Of a DNA stretch of 64,000 bases, positions 34,701-41,865 are shown one piece after another. The stretch is from positions 27,239-91,238 of the forward strand of contig NZ_BMIS01000011.1 in assembly GCF_014642675.1 (NCBI RefSeq). Direction: 5' to 3'. This stretch comes from Nesterenkonia cremea (GTDB lineage Bacteria; Actinomycetota; Actinomycetes; Actinomycetales; Micrococcaceae). Made by a program: the position numbers and the translations under genes. The notes below the pieces were generated by a model. That model was not told the DNA's origin. It saw only the letters and a list, made by a program, of their open reading frames with translations, and did no database searches. The stretch's first letter is position 1. Each line of letters starts with the position of its first letter.

Positions 34701-34969
34701 ACGCCGGCATCGAGACCCGCGCGGATGCGCTGTGGATGCACCCTCTGCTGCCGGACGAGCTGCCGGAGGTCACCTTCCGGATGCGCTACCGCAACCAGCC
34801 GATCGTGGTGCACATCGACCACGAAGAGGTGAACCTGAAGCTCTCCGAGGGCTCGGCGGAGCCCATCGACGTCAACGTCGAAGGCAAGGCCAAGCAGCTG
34901 GCCCCCGGCGAGGAGTGGACGGTGAAGCTGGAGCACCAGGCACGCGAGCATCAGCGCGCAGGAGCCTGA
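31754..34969 (+). CDS. Fusion of beta-phosphoglucomutase (HAD) and GH65 disaccharide phosphorylase
   Basis: 1071 residues. Residues about 22-250 are a HAD-IA phosphatase/mutase of the beta-phosphoglucomutase type (AVIFDMDGVVTDTAGVHARA, nucleophile Asp28, acid/base Asp30; VTSSRNGRHVLQIAGLLDAF). From about 262 onwards is GH65: MANGYWGTRGNYPG, the catalytic barrel with LSGEGYRGHLFWDEMFMYP, and GVMGPDEYHDGYPD with the general-acid Glu757, then FHSDGVISQFDGYEDL. GH65 phosphorolyses trehalose, maltose, kojibiose or nigerose to beta-glucose-1-phosphate, which the mutase converts to glucose-6-phosphate, so one chain does both steps. GAGAGG sits 6 bases before the ATG. Which disaccharide is used cannot be read reliably. 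Confidence 0.92.
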   Translation: MHPFENPFRHSAEAKRHALRHFRAVIFDMDGVVTDTAGVHARAWKELFDAALTEIAGSPQPEFTDEDYLNYVDGRPREDGIRSLLEARNLPVPDGEPGDSPETLTVHGLAARKQTFFEQVLERDGVEVFQTTVDLIHQLRADGIPTALVTSSRNGRHVLQIAGLLDAFNVIVDGTDALELGLPGKPSPAMFLHASALLKVEPEDAIVVEDAVSGVQAGRAGSFGMVVGLNRGDDPRRLKEGGADVVVQDLSVMNLTTRTTKPYDPDWVLVFDDFDPKDEPTREVLCSMANGYWGTRGNYPGTSADATHYPGNYIAGVFNRLKTDIMGKTVETEHMVNIPDWTYLQVTPEAGNPLLPGSPELIDYCQELDMRRGLVTRIARFQDLHGRRTKVTTRQFQALAGVQLAAMEMKIEAENWSGNINVRSMIDGRVANRNVAADRELAGNHLSPVDSREVDGETVLLETETNQSKVQIAVATRTSVMTNGSTRPMRRPVHEGDLVAGQDISLHLDAGQPVKIEKIAAVSNSHDHAISTVWHNAVKKVQRASRFRTMLTYHEEMWGVLWHRFAVSIGSDPNRQQLALNLHTFHVLQTAFGARHDLDATLPARGLSGEGYRGHLFWDEMFMYPMLTLRRPELTRGLLLYRYRRLSEARAMARAEGYEGAMFPWQAGSDGREETPTELWNPRSNMWMPDNSHRQRHVSLAIAYSVLQYFEITQDYTFLSDYGAEMLVEISRFFVSLSEYDPGSDRYDIDGVMGPDEYHDGYPDTPGSGLRNNAYTNVMTSYMLRHTAQMVRELDGRDDPLSEWLDIFEDELDHWEHISQRLRLHFHSDGVISQFDGYEDLLEFDWEGYKAKYGNIGRLDLILQAEDDATNRYKLSKQADVLMLCYLFSADELINTMDHMGYELTIEDFGNTVEYYLARSSHGSTLSRLVHAWVAARFDRAGSWNLFKEALESDLSDTQGGTTREGIHLGMMAGTVDMVIRSYAGIETRADALWMHPLLPDELPEVTFRMRYRNQPIVVHIDHEEVNLKLSEGSAEPIDVNVEGKAKQLAPGEEWTVKLEHQAREHQRAGA

Positions 34970-34986
34970 TCCTCAGCTGAAGCAGA

Positions 34987-35037
34987 ACGACGACGGCGGC
35001 CGCCCATCTGGAGAAGATGGCCGGCCGCCGTCGTCGT
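34987..35037 (+). terminator. Strong GC-rich hairpin terminator after the GH65 fusion gene
   Basis: Arms ACGACGACGGCGGCCG (34987-35002) and CGGCCGCCGTCGTCGT (35022-35037) are perfect 16-bp complements, extended by CCATCT/AGATGG around a GGAGA loop with one C-C mismatch. It begins 17 bases after the stop codon. There is no T-tract, as often in actinomycetes. Confidence 0.75.
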
Positions 35038-35072
35038 GTGTGGGGTGGGCGCTGGGGCGGTACCGGGGAAGC

Positions 35073-35107
35073 GGCGTCGAGTGGCACGTCTGGGTGGGGT
35101 CACGGCG
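35073..35107 (+). repeat. 35-bp direct repeat, left copy (34/35 identical to 36522-36556)
   Basis: Begins GGCGTCGAGTGGCACG and ends GGGGTCACGGCG. The same 35 bases with one G-to-C change recur at 36522-36556, on the other side of the DUF4143 ATPase gene. This left copy is also part of a hairpin: CGAGTGGCAC (35078-35087) pairs with GTGCCACTCG (35125-35134). Confidence 0.85.
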
Positions 35108-35153
35108 CTTCTGACGACCCGAAGGTGCCACTCGAGGGGGAAGAGACCAATCA

Positions 35154-35182
35154 TTGACTCTGCACCGATAGTGGAGTTAAAT
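35154..35182 (+). promoter_or_regulatory. Promoter of the DUF4143 ATPase gene
   Basis: A -35 TTGACT (35154-35159) and a -10 TTAAAT (35177-35182) are separated by exactly 17 bases, giving transcription from about 35190 and a 40-base leader. It lies immediately after the hairpin containing the left direct repeat, so the gene carries its own promoter inside the repeat-bounded unit. Confidence 0.6.
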
Positions 35183-35229
35183 CTGTACCAACGGTGGATT
35201 TTAGGGCGCACGGATGGGGGATTTCACTC

Positions 35230-36507
35230 ATGGTGGAGTATCGACGGCGGATCGTGGACGATCTTCTCGACGAGCTTCTCCCTGAGATGGCCGCCGTAGC
35301 TCTGGAAGGCGCCAAAGGCGTCGGCAAGACGGCGACGGCGACCCAGCGTGCCCGCACGGTCTATTCCCTCCAGCGGACCCATCAGCGGGAGGTGCTCAGC
35401 GCCGAACCTGAGATGATCAACGATGGGCCGTTTCCCGTCTTCATCGACGAATGGCAGCTTCACCCGCCTCTCTGGGACGCGGTGAAGACAGCAGTCGACG
35501 ACGATCCATCCGGAGGTCGTTTTCTTCTGGCCGGCTCCGCAGATCTTCCTCCCGGAACACGCATCCACAGCGGAGCTGGCCGCATCGACAGATTCACTCT
35601 GCGCCCGATGACGCTGATGGAACGAAACTTTGAAACACCGACCATATCTATCGGAAAGCTGCTCCGCGGAGAACCCCAACAGATTCGGGGCACGACGCAG
35701 AGGACGCTGCGCGACTACATCGACGAGATCTTTCGCTCGGGACTGCCCGGCATCCGGGACCTGAGCCCCAAAGTCCGGCGTCACCGCATCCAGACATACG
35801 TAGACCGTCTGGCCGAAAAGGACATTCCCGCCGCCGGCGGACGTATCCGGGAACCGGAGACGCTGAAGGCCTGGATCACCGCCTATGGCGCAGCAACGGC
35901 CACTGACGCCAGCTACGAGACGATCCTCAGGGCTGCGACTCCCGGACAGTCCGAGAAGCCCGACAAGAAGACCGTCATGCGATACAGAGACCTGCTCACC
36001 CGCCTCTTCATCCTGGACCCGGTGCCCGCCTGGATGCCTTCTCTGGCTCCGCTCACCACGCTGATCCGGTCCCCGAAGCACCATATGGTGGACCCAGCTC
36101 TTCCTGCCCACCTGGCCGGCATCGGGCCGGAAGGCCTTCTGAGAGGCGAGCGCAATGTCCTGGCTCCGGACGGGGAGACATGGCTGGGAGCGCTCTTCGA
36201 ATCTCTGGCCGTCCAGTCCCTGCGCGTATATGGCGAGGCGAACCAGACCCACGTCCGCCAACTCCGCACCAAAGGGGGCCGCCAAGAGATCGATCTCATC
36301 CTGGAGGACTGGGAGCGCAACACTCTCGCCGTGGAGGTGAAGCTGGCCGGTGCTGCCCGCAACGAGCACGTGAAGCACCTGAACTGGCTTCAGGAGAAGG
36401 TGAGCGACGGCCGTCGGCTGACGCGCATGGTCGTCACTTCCGGCGAGCAAGCCTACACCCGGGCAGATGGCGTCCTGGTCGCCCCGCTGGCCCTCCTGGG
36501 GCCCTGA
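35230..36507 (+). CDS. AAA-type ATPase with C-terminal DUF4143 domain
   Basis: 425 residues. The N-terminal ATPase domain has Walker A AVALEGAKGVGKTATATQRA (about 24-43), a Walker B-like FPVFIDEWQL and sensor-like FLLAGSADLPP. The C-terminal DUF4143 domain (about 200-390) has the nuclease-like segment QLRTKGGRQEIDLILEDWERNTLAVEVKLA, which resembles a PD-(D/E)xK core (D...ExK). Such proteins are common in accessory DNA and their role is unknown. ATG at 35230 is 8 bases after GGGGGA; a GTG at 35194 lacks a site. No partner gene follows, and the gene converges on the Wadjet operon. Bracketing 35-bp repeats suggest mobility. Confidence 0.8.
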   Translation: MVEYRRRIVDDLLDELLPEMAAVALEGAKGVGKTATATQRARTVYSLQRTHQREVLSAEPEMINDGPFPVFIDEWQLHPPLWDAVKTAVDDDPSGGRFLLAGSADLPPGTRIHSGAGRIDRFTLRPMTLMERNFETPTISIGKLLRGEPQQIRGTTQRTLRDYIDEIFRSGLPGIRDLSPKVRRHRIQTYVDRLAEKDIPAAGGRIREPETLKAWITAYGAATATDASYETILRAATPGQSEKPDKKTVMRYRDLLTRLFILDPVPAWMPSLAPLTTLIRSPKHHMVDPALPAHLAGIGPEGLLRGERNVLAPDGETWLGALFESLAVQSLRVYGEANQTHVRQLRTKGGRQEIDLILEDWERNTLAVEVKLAGAARNEHVKHLNWLQEKVSDGRRLTRMVVTSGEQAYTRADGVLVAPLALLGP

Positions 36508-36521
36508 CGGAAGCATCCGGT

Positions 36522-36556
36522 GGCGTCGACTGGCACGTCTGGGTGGGGTCACGGCG
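36522..36556 (+). repeat. 35-bp direct repeat, right copy
   Basis: Differs from the copy at 35073-35107 at one position (GTCGAC in place of GTCGAG). It starts 15 bases after the ATPase stop and ends 8 bases before the jetD stop. The matching right arm of the hairpin seen at the left copy is missing here, so this copy looks truncated by the jetD end. Confidence 0.85.
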
Positions 36557-36564
36557 GCACTCCA

Positions 36565-37734
36565 TCACGGCGTCACCGCGTCATGCAGGGCTGCGAGTGC
36601 CCGGTCCCACGGGATGCGCTCCTGCTCCAGCCGCACTCTTCCATGCTCCTCCAGCGCCAGGAAGAGCTCCCGCTCCTCCGGCGTGAGATGTTCAGGCATG
36701 GTCCTGGAGGCCCGTTCATGGTCGGGCACCGTGAGATCCAGATGGCTCTCCAGAGTGTCGCGGTCGGTCAGAACAGAACGCGTCTGCGGGAACCTGCTCC
36801 TGACCCGGCTGAGGATCCGCAGACCCTCCACGTCGAGATCGCCCCAATAGATCAGTCCTACTCCTCGGAGCCATCCGAGCTCTGCCAACAATGGAGCCCC
36901 GGTGCTGCCCGGATTGTGGATTCCGATGACCCCCGGCATGTCCGGCAGACCGAGCAGGGTCTGCAGATTCTCCACCACGACGGCGCAGCGCGGGCGGGTC
37001 TCCCACCGGACAAGCTCCGCCACGGGGGCGCTGATGTCTCTCAAACCGCCGGGCGCCAGCGCCGGATCCAAAACCCGGATGCGCAGCCTGGCAGGCAGGG
37101 GCCGCAGACCCAGGGAGGCGTCCCCGGTCAGGGAGGAGACCAACGTGCCGACGATCTTCCGGTGCGATTCCAGCCATTTGGTATCCACTCCGCGGACCGG
37201 AAGCTGACGCGGAAAGACATCTGACTCAGGATGGCGGATGAGCCAGTCCACGACGTCGAGGAGCCGCTCATAGTGGGGCTGCGGCAGCGCGACGATGTCC
37301 TTCAGACTGCGCCGCAGCGCATCTCTCACCGGTTCGGCCTCGGCCCCTGCCTCCGCAGCATGTTTCTCCACCACCTCCCTGAGCTGCTGGGCACGCCGGC
37401 AGGAGGCTGACCAATGGGCACCCTGCCGGATGAATGCCGCCAGGTCCTCCGGACGCTGGAGGACCAGACGGGTGGCCATTGTGTTCGTCCCGGCGTTCGG
37501 CCAGCGCCGGGTCTCCCACACGACTGCGCTCCCGGACACCAGCTTCTGATGGACCTCGCCCCATTCTGCGATCCAGGAGGAGACCCGCTGCGGCTCACGC
37601 AGCGCCGTGGTCTCAGTGGGCGGACGCAACGGAATGTCAGCCGCCGTCGCTGGAGCCCCGTCCACCGCCCACCGGTCGAAACGCCGGCCGTAGAGACCTG
37701 CCAGCTTCTGCTGGGCCTCAGCGACTGTGAGCAT
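36565..37734 (-). CDS. jetD: Wadjet protein JetD (DUF3322-DUF2220, Toprim nuclease)
   Basis: 389 residues. The N-terminal DUF3322 part includes the family segment LPVRGVDTKWLESHRKIVG (about 178-196). The C-terminal DUF2220 part holds a Toprim-type site similar to topoisomerase VI subunit A: Glu255 in VVVENLQTLLGLP and the DxD of IYWGDLDVEGLRIL (Asp299, Asp301). JetD is the nuclease subunit that cuts circular plasmid DNA once the JetABC motor has extruded it. The ATG at 37734 has GAGG 6 bases upstream; the adjacent ATG at 37737 is equally in frame. It overlaps the jetC 3' end by about 17 bases and is last in the operon. Confidence 0.9.
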   Translation of the reverse strand: MLTVAEAQQKLAGLYGRRFDRWAVDGAPATAADIPLRPPTETTALREPQRVSSWIAEWGEVHQKLVSGSAVVWETRRWPNAGTNTMATRLVLQRPEDLAAFIRQGAHWSASCRRAQQLREVVEKHAAEAGAEAEPVRDALRRSLKDIVALPQPHYERLLDVVDWLIRHPESDVFPRQLPVRGVDTKWLESHRKIVGTLVSSLTGDASLGLRPLPARLRIRVLDPALAPGGLRDISAPVAELVRWETRPRCAVVVENLQTLLGLPDMPGVIGIHNPGSTGAPLLAELGWLRGVGLIYWGDLDVEGLRILSRVRSRFPQTRSVLTDRDTLESHLDLTVPDHERASRTMPEHLTPEERELFLALEEHGRVRLEQERIPWDRALAALHDAVTP

Positions 37735-40700
37735 CATCCACCTCGAACAGCGCCTCAGGCTCGGCATCGTCCGTGTTCTTCGCAGAGGCGGGTGGGCCAG
37801 CTTCCTCAGACCCGTCCTCATCCTGGCGTCTCCTCGCTTCCTCCCAGGTCACCGGGGTGGCGTGGGAGTCCTTGCTGTCGCGGCAGGTGACCAGGGAGAC
37901 TCCGCCGACATAGCCCTCCAGCACCTGCAGCATCTTCAACGGGGTCGCCAAGATCATGTGGAAGCCGAACTCAGCAAAGATGTCCAGCGCCATCCGGGTG
38001 AAGGTGACGTCGGACTTGTCGAAGGCCTCATCCATCACGACCGATCCATAGACCGGCACCTGTTCGGCCTCAGGGGCGAGCTGATACCGCAGAGCCGCGG
38101 CCAGGCAGAAGACCACCAGCTTCTGCTTCTGCCCGCCGGAGCGTCCCTGCCCGGATTCATGGACGTCCATCACAGTGCCCTCGGAGTCCATCTCCAGCCC
38201 CACGAACTTCACGTGCCGGCGTGTGTCCAAGCACTGGGCCCGCCAACTGCGGTCGGCGGCCTCGGAAGAGGCCAGCTGGCGCATCACCCGGTCCATCACC
38301 GCAAACCGACGCTCAGCCTCTTCCCGGTCCTGCTCGAAGGCGAAGGCCTCATGGGTGATGGTGCCGAGATCGGTCAGAAAGTCCTTGGCCATGGTCGGCG
38401 GGCTGTGCTCGACCCTGATCTGCAAGTGTCGCCCGGGGGAGAAGGGGCTGCGCCGCAGAGACTCGTTGATGGGCGCCACCCTGTTCTTCACCTCCCGGGG
38501 TGCGCTGCGGATGCGTTCGGCGAGCAGGCCGACGTTCTGCTGGGACTGCTCCCTGAGCATGTCGAAGAACCGCTGCTCGAAATCTGGAAGACGGTCAGCT
38601 CGCAGCCGTTCCAGGATCCGCAGAAATTCGGCGCGTCCTTCGACATCCGCGGTGGCCTCCGAAGCCTCGGCCGGCCATTCGACGGTGAAGGCATAGGCGA
38701 TCTTCTCAATCTCCGATGCCGCGCTGCGCCGAGCGTCAGCGGCACGCCGCTCCCGCCGGCTGAGCACCTCGGCCACCTTGGCGGAATCGGCGTCGATGCT
38801 CTGATGGGTGATCTTCCGCTCTTCGCGGACCTGCGCGAAGACCTCCTGCAGCTCCTGCTCAGCCTTTTCGTCGATTTCGGCGGCAGGCTCCTGCCGCAGC
38901 CGGTCACGCTGAGCCGCAAGGTCCTCCGCTTCGTTCTCCGCCTGGAGCCGGTCCTTCTGCGCCTCGCGGGCCGCCTCCTTGGCTTCGGCCTCCAGCTTCT
39001 CTGCCTGTGCCAGACGATGTTGGGCCGCCCGCAGGTCACCGTCCTCAGCCAGGAGCACCGCCTCAGCCTCTTCGGCCTCCTGGAGCTCCCGCTTCCGGGA
39101 TACCTCATCCAGCTGTTCCCAGGTCAGCTCCCGGCTCTCCTGCAACACGTCGAGACGGCGCTGAGCGAGCCTGCGTCTCCGCTCAGCAGCTCCCAGCTGC
39201 TCCTCGGCCCGGGCGACCTCCTCGTCAGCGTCCCTCAAGAGGTTCAGATAATGCTCCACCTTGGAGTCGTTGTCGAAGCCGAGGATCCAGCCGCTCCGGT
39301 CATCCACCGGCCGGCGGTCATCCTTCTCATAGCTGCGCCGGCCACGCTTCACCTGCCCGGCGCGGGTGACTCCCCGCTCCACCCCGGCCAGCTCCTCGGA
39401 GCTCTCCACACACGTGTAATCATAGCGGGCCGAAAGCTCCGCGTGCAGCCAGGCAGCGAACTGGCCGTCAGCCACCTCCACACGATGCACCAGGGAGGCC
39501 TCCGAGACGACGGGCCGCGGACTCTCCACTGTCACCGGGACCACCTGGTATCTCAGCCGGGCGCCCAGATGGGCCACGTCCACGGCGGAACGGACGGCTT
39601 CCTCCTGGGCGGCGGGCACCAGCATCACTGCGGCCAGGGGACGCAGCACTCGTTCCAGCGCTCCCGTCCATTCCCCGTACTCCTGCCGGACCTGCAGCAG
39701 CTCGGCGGCATAGGCCAAGGAGCTCTCCGGCAGTCCGGTCGTCCTCAGCAGGATCTCCCGCGCCTGGATGAGGCGGCGGTCGATGTTGGAACGTCGGCCC
39801 TTCATGGAGGCCGCCTCGTCCCGCAGCTCCTCCCGGCGGAAGACAGCGCGCGCCCGCTCCTCGTGGAGCTGCTGCATCTCCTGCTGCACGGCGCCGCGGT
39901 CCTTCTCCTCCTCCTGCAGAACCTGCTCTGCCAGGTCATGCAGCGCCTCAAGGTCGGCGCTGTTCTCCACCGCGGGGAGATCCACCGCCTTCAGCTTCGA
40001 CCCCAGATGCGCCAGCCGGCCCTGGGCGTCCTGGAGCCGTTCCCTCCGCGCCGTGATCTTCATGGCCAGGGCTTCCAGCTGCGCTCCGCCCTGGGCGTCC
40101 ACCGCGGCCTGTGCCCCGCGCCGCTGCACTTCAGCGCTGTGCAGCCGCTGCTCAGCGCGCTGGTGCTCCAGCCGTGCCTCGCGGCCCCGCGCCGCAGCAT
40201 GCTGCTGGGCATCCTCCAGGAGCCGGATCTTCTGACGCCGGGTGAAGGCTTCGCGCGCCGTGCTGAGCTTCTCGACGCGCGAGAGCTCCGCCTCGGCCTC
40301 CTCATACTCGCGAGCCGCCTCGGCCAGCGGCTCCAGGCGCTCGATCTGCCGGCGGGCGGCCACCACTGCCCGATGGGCTTCGGAGAGTTCGCCGAACTGC
40401 TCGACGGCCCGCTCGGCGAGCTCGAAGGTGTCCGGCTCGTCCAGCATGAAGCCGCGGAAGAGATCATCCAGAGTGCCCAGGTTCTTGGCCGATTGAGTTT
40501 TGTGCAGGAGCAGCAGGGCCCGTTCCCCACTGATGCCGAGCTCCCGGGCGAAGCGGGCGGCGAACCGCCCGTGCTGCTTATGCACGAAGGCTTTGCGCAT
40601 CGCCTTCTTCAGAGCTCTCTCCGCGATGCCGGCCCGCATGAACTCCTCGAAGGCCATCAGACCGGTCTCCTCCTGGGTGAGGACATGCAGCTCCGAGAGA

Positions 40701-41122
40701 TCGCCCGGCTTCGCCGCGGTCCGCCTGGCGTGGAAGAGCTTCACCAGGGAGCGGACCCTCCCGGTGCCGTCGCCATAGCGCAGCAGGATGCCGCTCCACG
40801 TGGCGCCTCTGCGCAGGTACTGGACGGTCACCTCTCCGGTCTCCTCGTCGGCTCCCCGGGCATAGGCGCCCCGGACGTAGGTGAGCTTGTTCCGGTCGGA
40901 GCCGAGGGAGGACTCATCGGCTGCCGCCGCGTTGAAGCTGGACTTCGCGCCCGGGGTGAGCACAGCAGTGATGGCGTCGACCACAGACGACTTCCCCGAT
41001 CCGGAGCGACCGGTCAGCAGGAAACCCCTGCGGGAGACCTCGATCGTGTGCAGACCGTGGAAGGTCCCCCAGTTGACCAGTTGGATCTGCCTCAGCCGCC
41101 ACTGGCCCGGGTGCTCCGTCAT
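37718..41122 (-). CDS. jetC: Wadjet protein JetC (SMC/MukB-like ATPase)
   Basis: 1134 residues. Walker A GRSGSGKSS is at residues 38-46 near the N-terminus. Long Glu/Arg/Ala-rich coiled-coil arms (about 250-460 and 640-860) flank a hinge-like region around 470-600. The C-terminal ABC signature is GQGRSGGQKQK and Walker B is YGSVVMDEAFDKSD, followed by a MILATPLKMLQVLEGYVGG segment typical of JetC/MukB heads. It is the motor that extrudes DNA loops in Wadjet and tests plasmid size. ATGA overlap with jetB at 41119-41122. All ATPase motifs look intact. Confidence 0.93.
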   Translation of the reverse strand: MTEHPGQWRLRQIQLVNWGTFHGLHTIEVSRRGFLLTGRSGSGKSSVVDAITAVLTPGAKSSFNAAAADESSLGSDRNKLTYVRGAYARGADEETGEVTVQYLRRGATWSGILLRYGDGTGRVRSLVKLFHARRTAAKPGDLSELHVLTQEETGLMAFEEFMRAGIAERALKKAMRKAFVHKQHGRFAARFARELGISGERALLLLHKTQSAKNLGTLDDLFRGFMLDEPDTFELAERAVEQFGELSEAHRAVVAARRQIERLEPLAEAAREYEEAEAELSRVEKLSTAREAFTRRQKIRLLEDAQQHAAARGREARLEHQRAEQRLHSAEVQRRGAQAAVDAQGGAQLEALAMKITARRERLQDAQGRLAHLGSKLKAVDLPAVENSADLEALHDLAEQVLQEEEKDRGAVQQEMQQLHEERARAVFRREELRDEAASMKGRRSNIDRRLIQAREILLRTTGLPESSLAYAAELLQVRQEYGEWTGALERVLRPLAAVMLVPAAQEEAVRSAVDVAHLGARLRYQVVPVTVESPRPVVSEASLVHRVEVADGQFAAWLHAELSARYDYTCVESSEELAGVERGVTRAGQVKRGRRSYEKDDRRPVDDRSGWILGFDNDSKVEHYLNLLRDADEEVARAEEQLGAAERRRRLAQRRLDVLQESRELTWEQLDEVSRKRELQEAEEAEAVLLAEDGDLRAAQHRLAQAEKLEAEAKEAAREAQKDRLQAENEAEDLAAQRDRLRQEPAAEIDEKAEQELQEVFAQVREERKITHQSIDADSAKVAEVLSRRERRAADARRSAASEIEKIAYAFTVEWPAEASEATADVEGRAEFLRILERLRADRLPDFEQRFFDMLREQSQQNVGLLAERIRSAPREVKNRVAPINESLRRSPFSPGRHLQIRVEHSPPTMAKDFLTDLGTITHEAFAFEQDREEAERRFAVMDRVMRQLASSEAADRSWRAQCLDTRRHVKFVGLEMDSEGTVMDVHESGQGRSGGQKQKLVVFCLAAALRYQLAPEAEQVPVYGSVVMDEAFDKSDVTFTRMALDIFAEFGFHMILATPLKMLQVLEGYVGGVSLVTCRDSKDSHATPVTWEEARRRQDEDGSEEAGPPASAKNTDDAEPEALFEVDDAHSR

Positions 41123-41865
41123 ACGCCGTCCTCCGAATCATCAGTGTCTTCCCGCGGCTCCTCGTCCGGGGAGCCTTCATCCTCGGACAGGCTCTCATCA
41201 CCCTCTGACACGCTCACCTGACCGCCGGCGAGCATGCCGTCGTAGACCGCGCTCACCGCGCTGATCTCATCCGGCCCGAAGATCAGCCGCAGCACCGGAG
41301 AGATCTCATACCGGCCTTCCGTCTGGGTGGCGGGAGTGGGCTGGAGGATGCCGAGCTTGCTCATGGCGTCCCAGGAGGCCCTGATCCGCTTGGCGAACAG
41401 CGCGGCATCGGTGGAGGCGGCGTCACGATATCCAGCGAGCTGCTCAAAGACCTCTTCGCGTCCGACGATGACCCGCTGGCCCGCCGGAACGCTGACCAGC
41501 TCCCGCCGCAGATGCAGCAGCATCGCAGTGTCCATCAGGGTCAAGGAGCGGGTCCTGACCACCTGGGGCGCCTCGCCGTCGTAGGTCTCGGCATTTCTGA
41601 CGAACGCCACCCCACGTTCGGCGTCGACCACCAGGTCGAGGAACATATCGGCCAGCCTGGAGCGGATGGAGTCGGTGTCTGCCATGAGGGCGCGCCAGTT
41701 CTGGGACTGACGCTCTGCCGAGATATAGGGACCTTTGATGAGCGCGGCGAGCGCACGCCGGGAGCCGGCCCGCAGTGTGCCGCTGTCGCCGTCCCAGAGC
41801 GTCTGCCCCTCCGGGACGCTCCCCTGCTCTTTCTGGTCCGTCCCGGTCTGCGGGGTCTCGGTCAT
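41119..41865 (-). CDS. jetB: Wadjet protein JetB (DUF4194, MukE-like)
   Basis: 248 residues starting MTETPQTGTDQKEQ at the ATG that overlaps the jetA stop by 4 bases (41862-41865). The DUF4194 core covers about 40-210: RRALAALIKGPYISAERQSQNWRALM, RSRLADMFLDLVVDAERGVAFVR and LLHLRRELVSVPAGQRVIVGREEVFEQL, a winged-helix kite-protein pattern as in MukE. The C-terminal 40 residues are acidic and disordered (DESLSEDEGSPDEEPREDTDD). It bridges JetA and JetC in the condensin-like complex. Confidence 0.9.
   Translation of the reverse strand: MTETPQTGTDQKEQGSVPEGQTLWDGDSGTLRAGSRRALAALIKGPYISAERQSQNWRALMADTDSIRSRLADMFLDLVVDAERGVAFVRNAETYDGEAPQVVRTRSLTLMDTAMLLHLRRELVSVPAGQRVIVGREEVFEQLAGYRDAASTDAALFAKRIRASWDAMSKLGILQPTPATQTEGRYEISPVLRLIFGPDEISAVSAVYDGMLAGGQVSVSEGDESLSEDEGSPDEEPREDTDDSEDGV

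Noticed and set aside
35194..35229. GTG start at 35194 for the DUF4143 ATPase
   Set aside because: It has no ribosome site and falls almost on the predicted transcription start. The ATG at 35230 has GGGGGA at suitable spacing.
37727..41221. 1164-codon open frame on the plus strand opposite jetC
   Set aside because: Despite its length it is fully antisense to jetC, whose ABC motifs are complete. Its His/Gln/Leu-rich translation has no recognisable fold.
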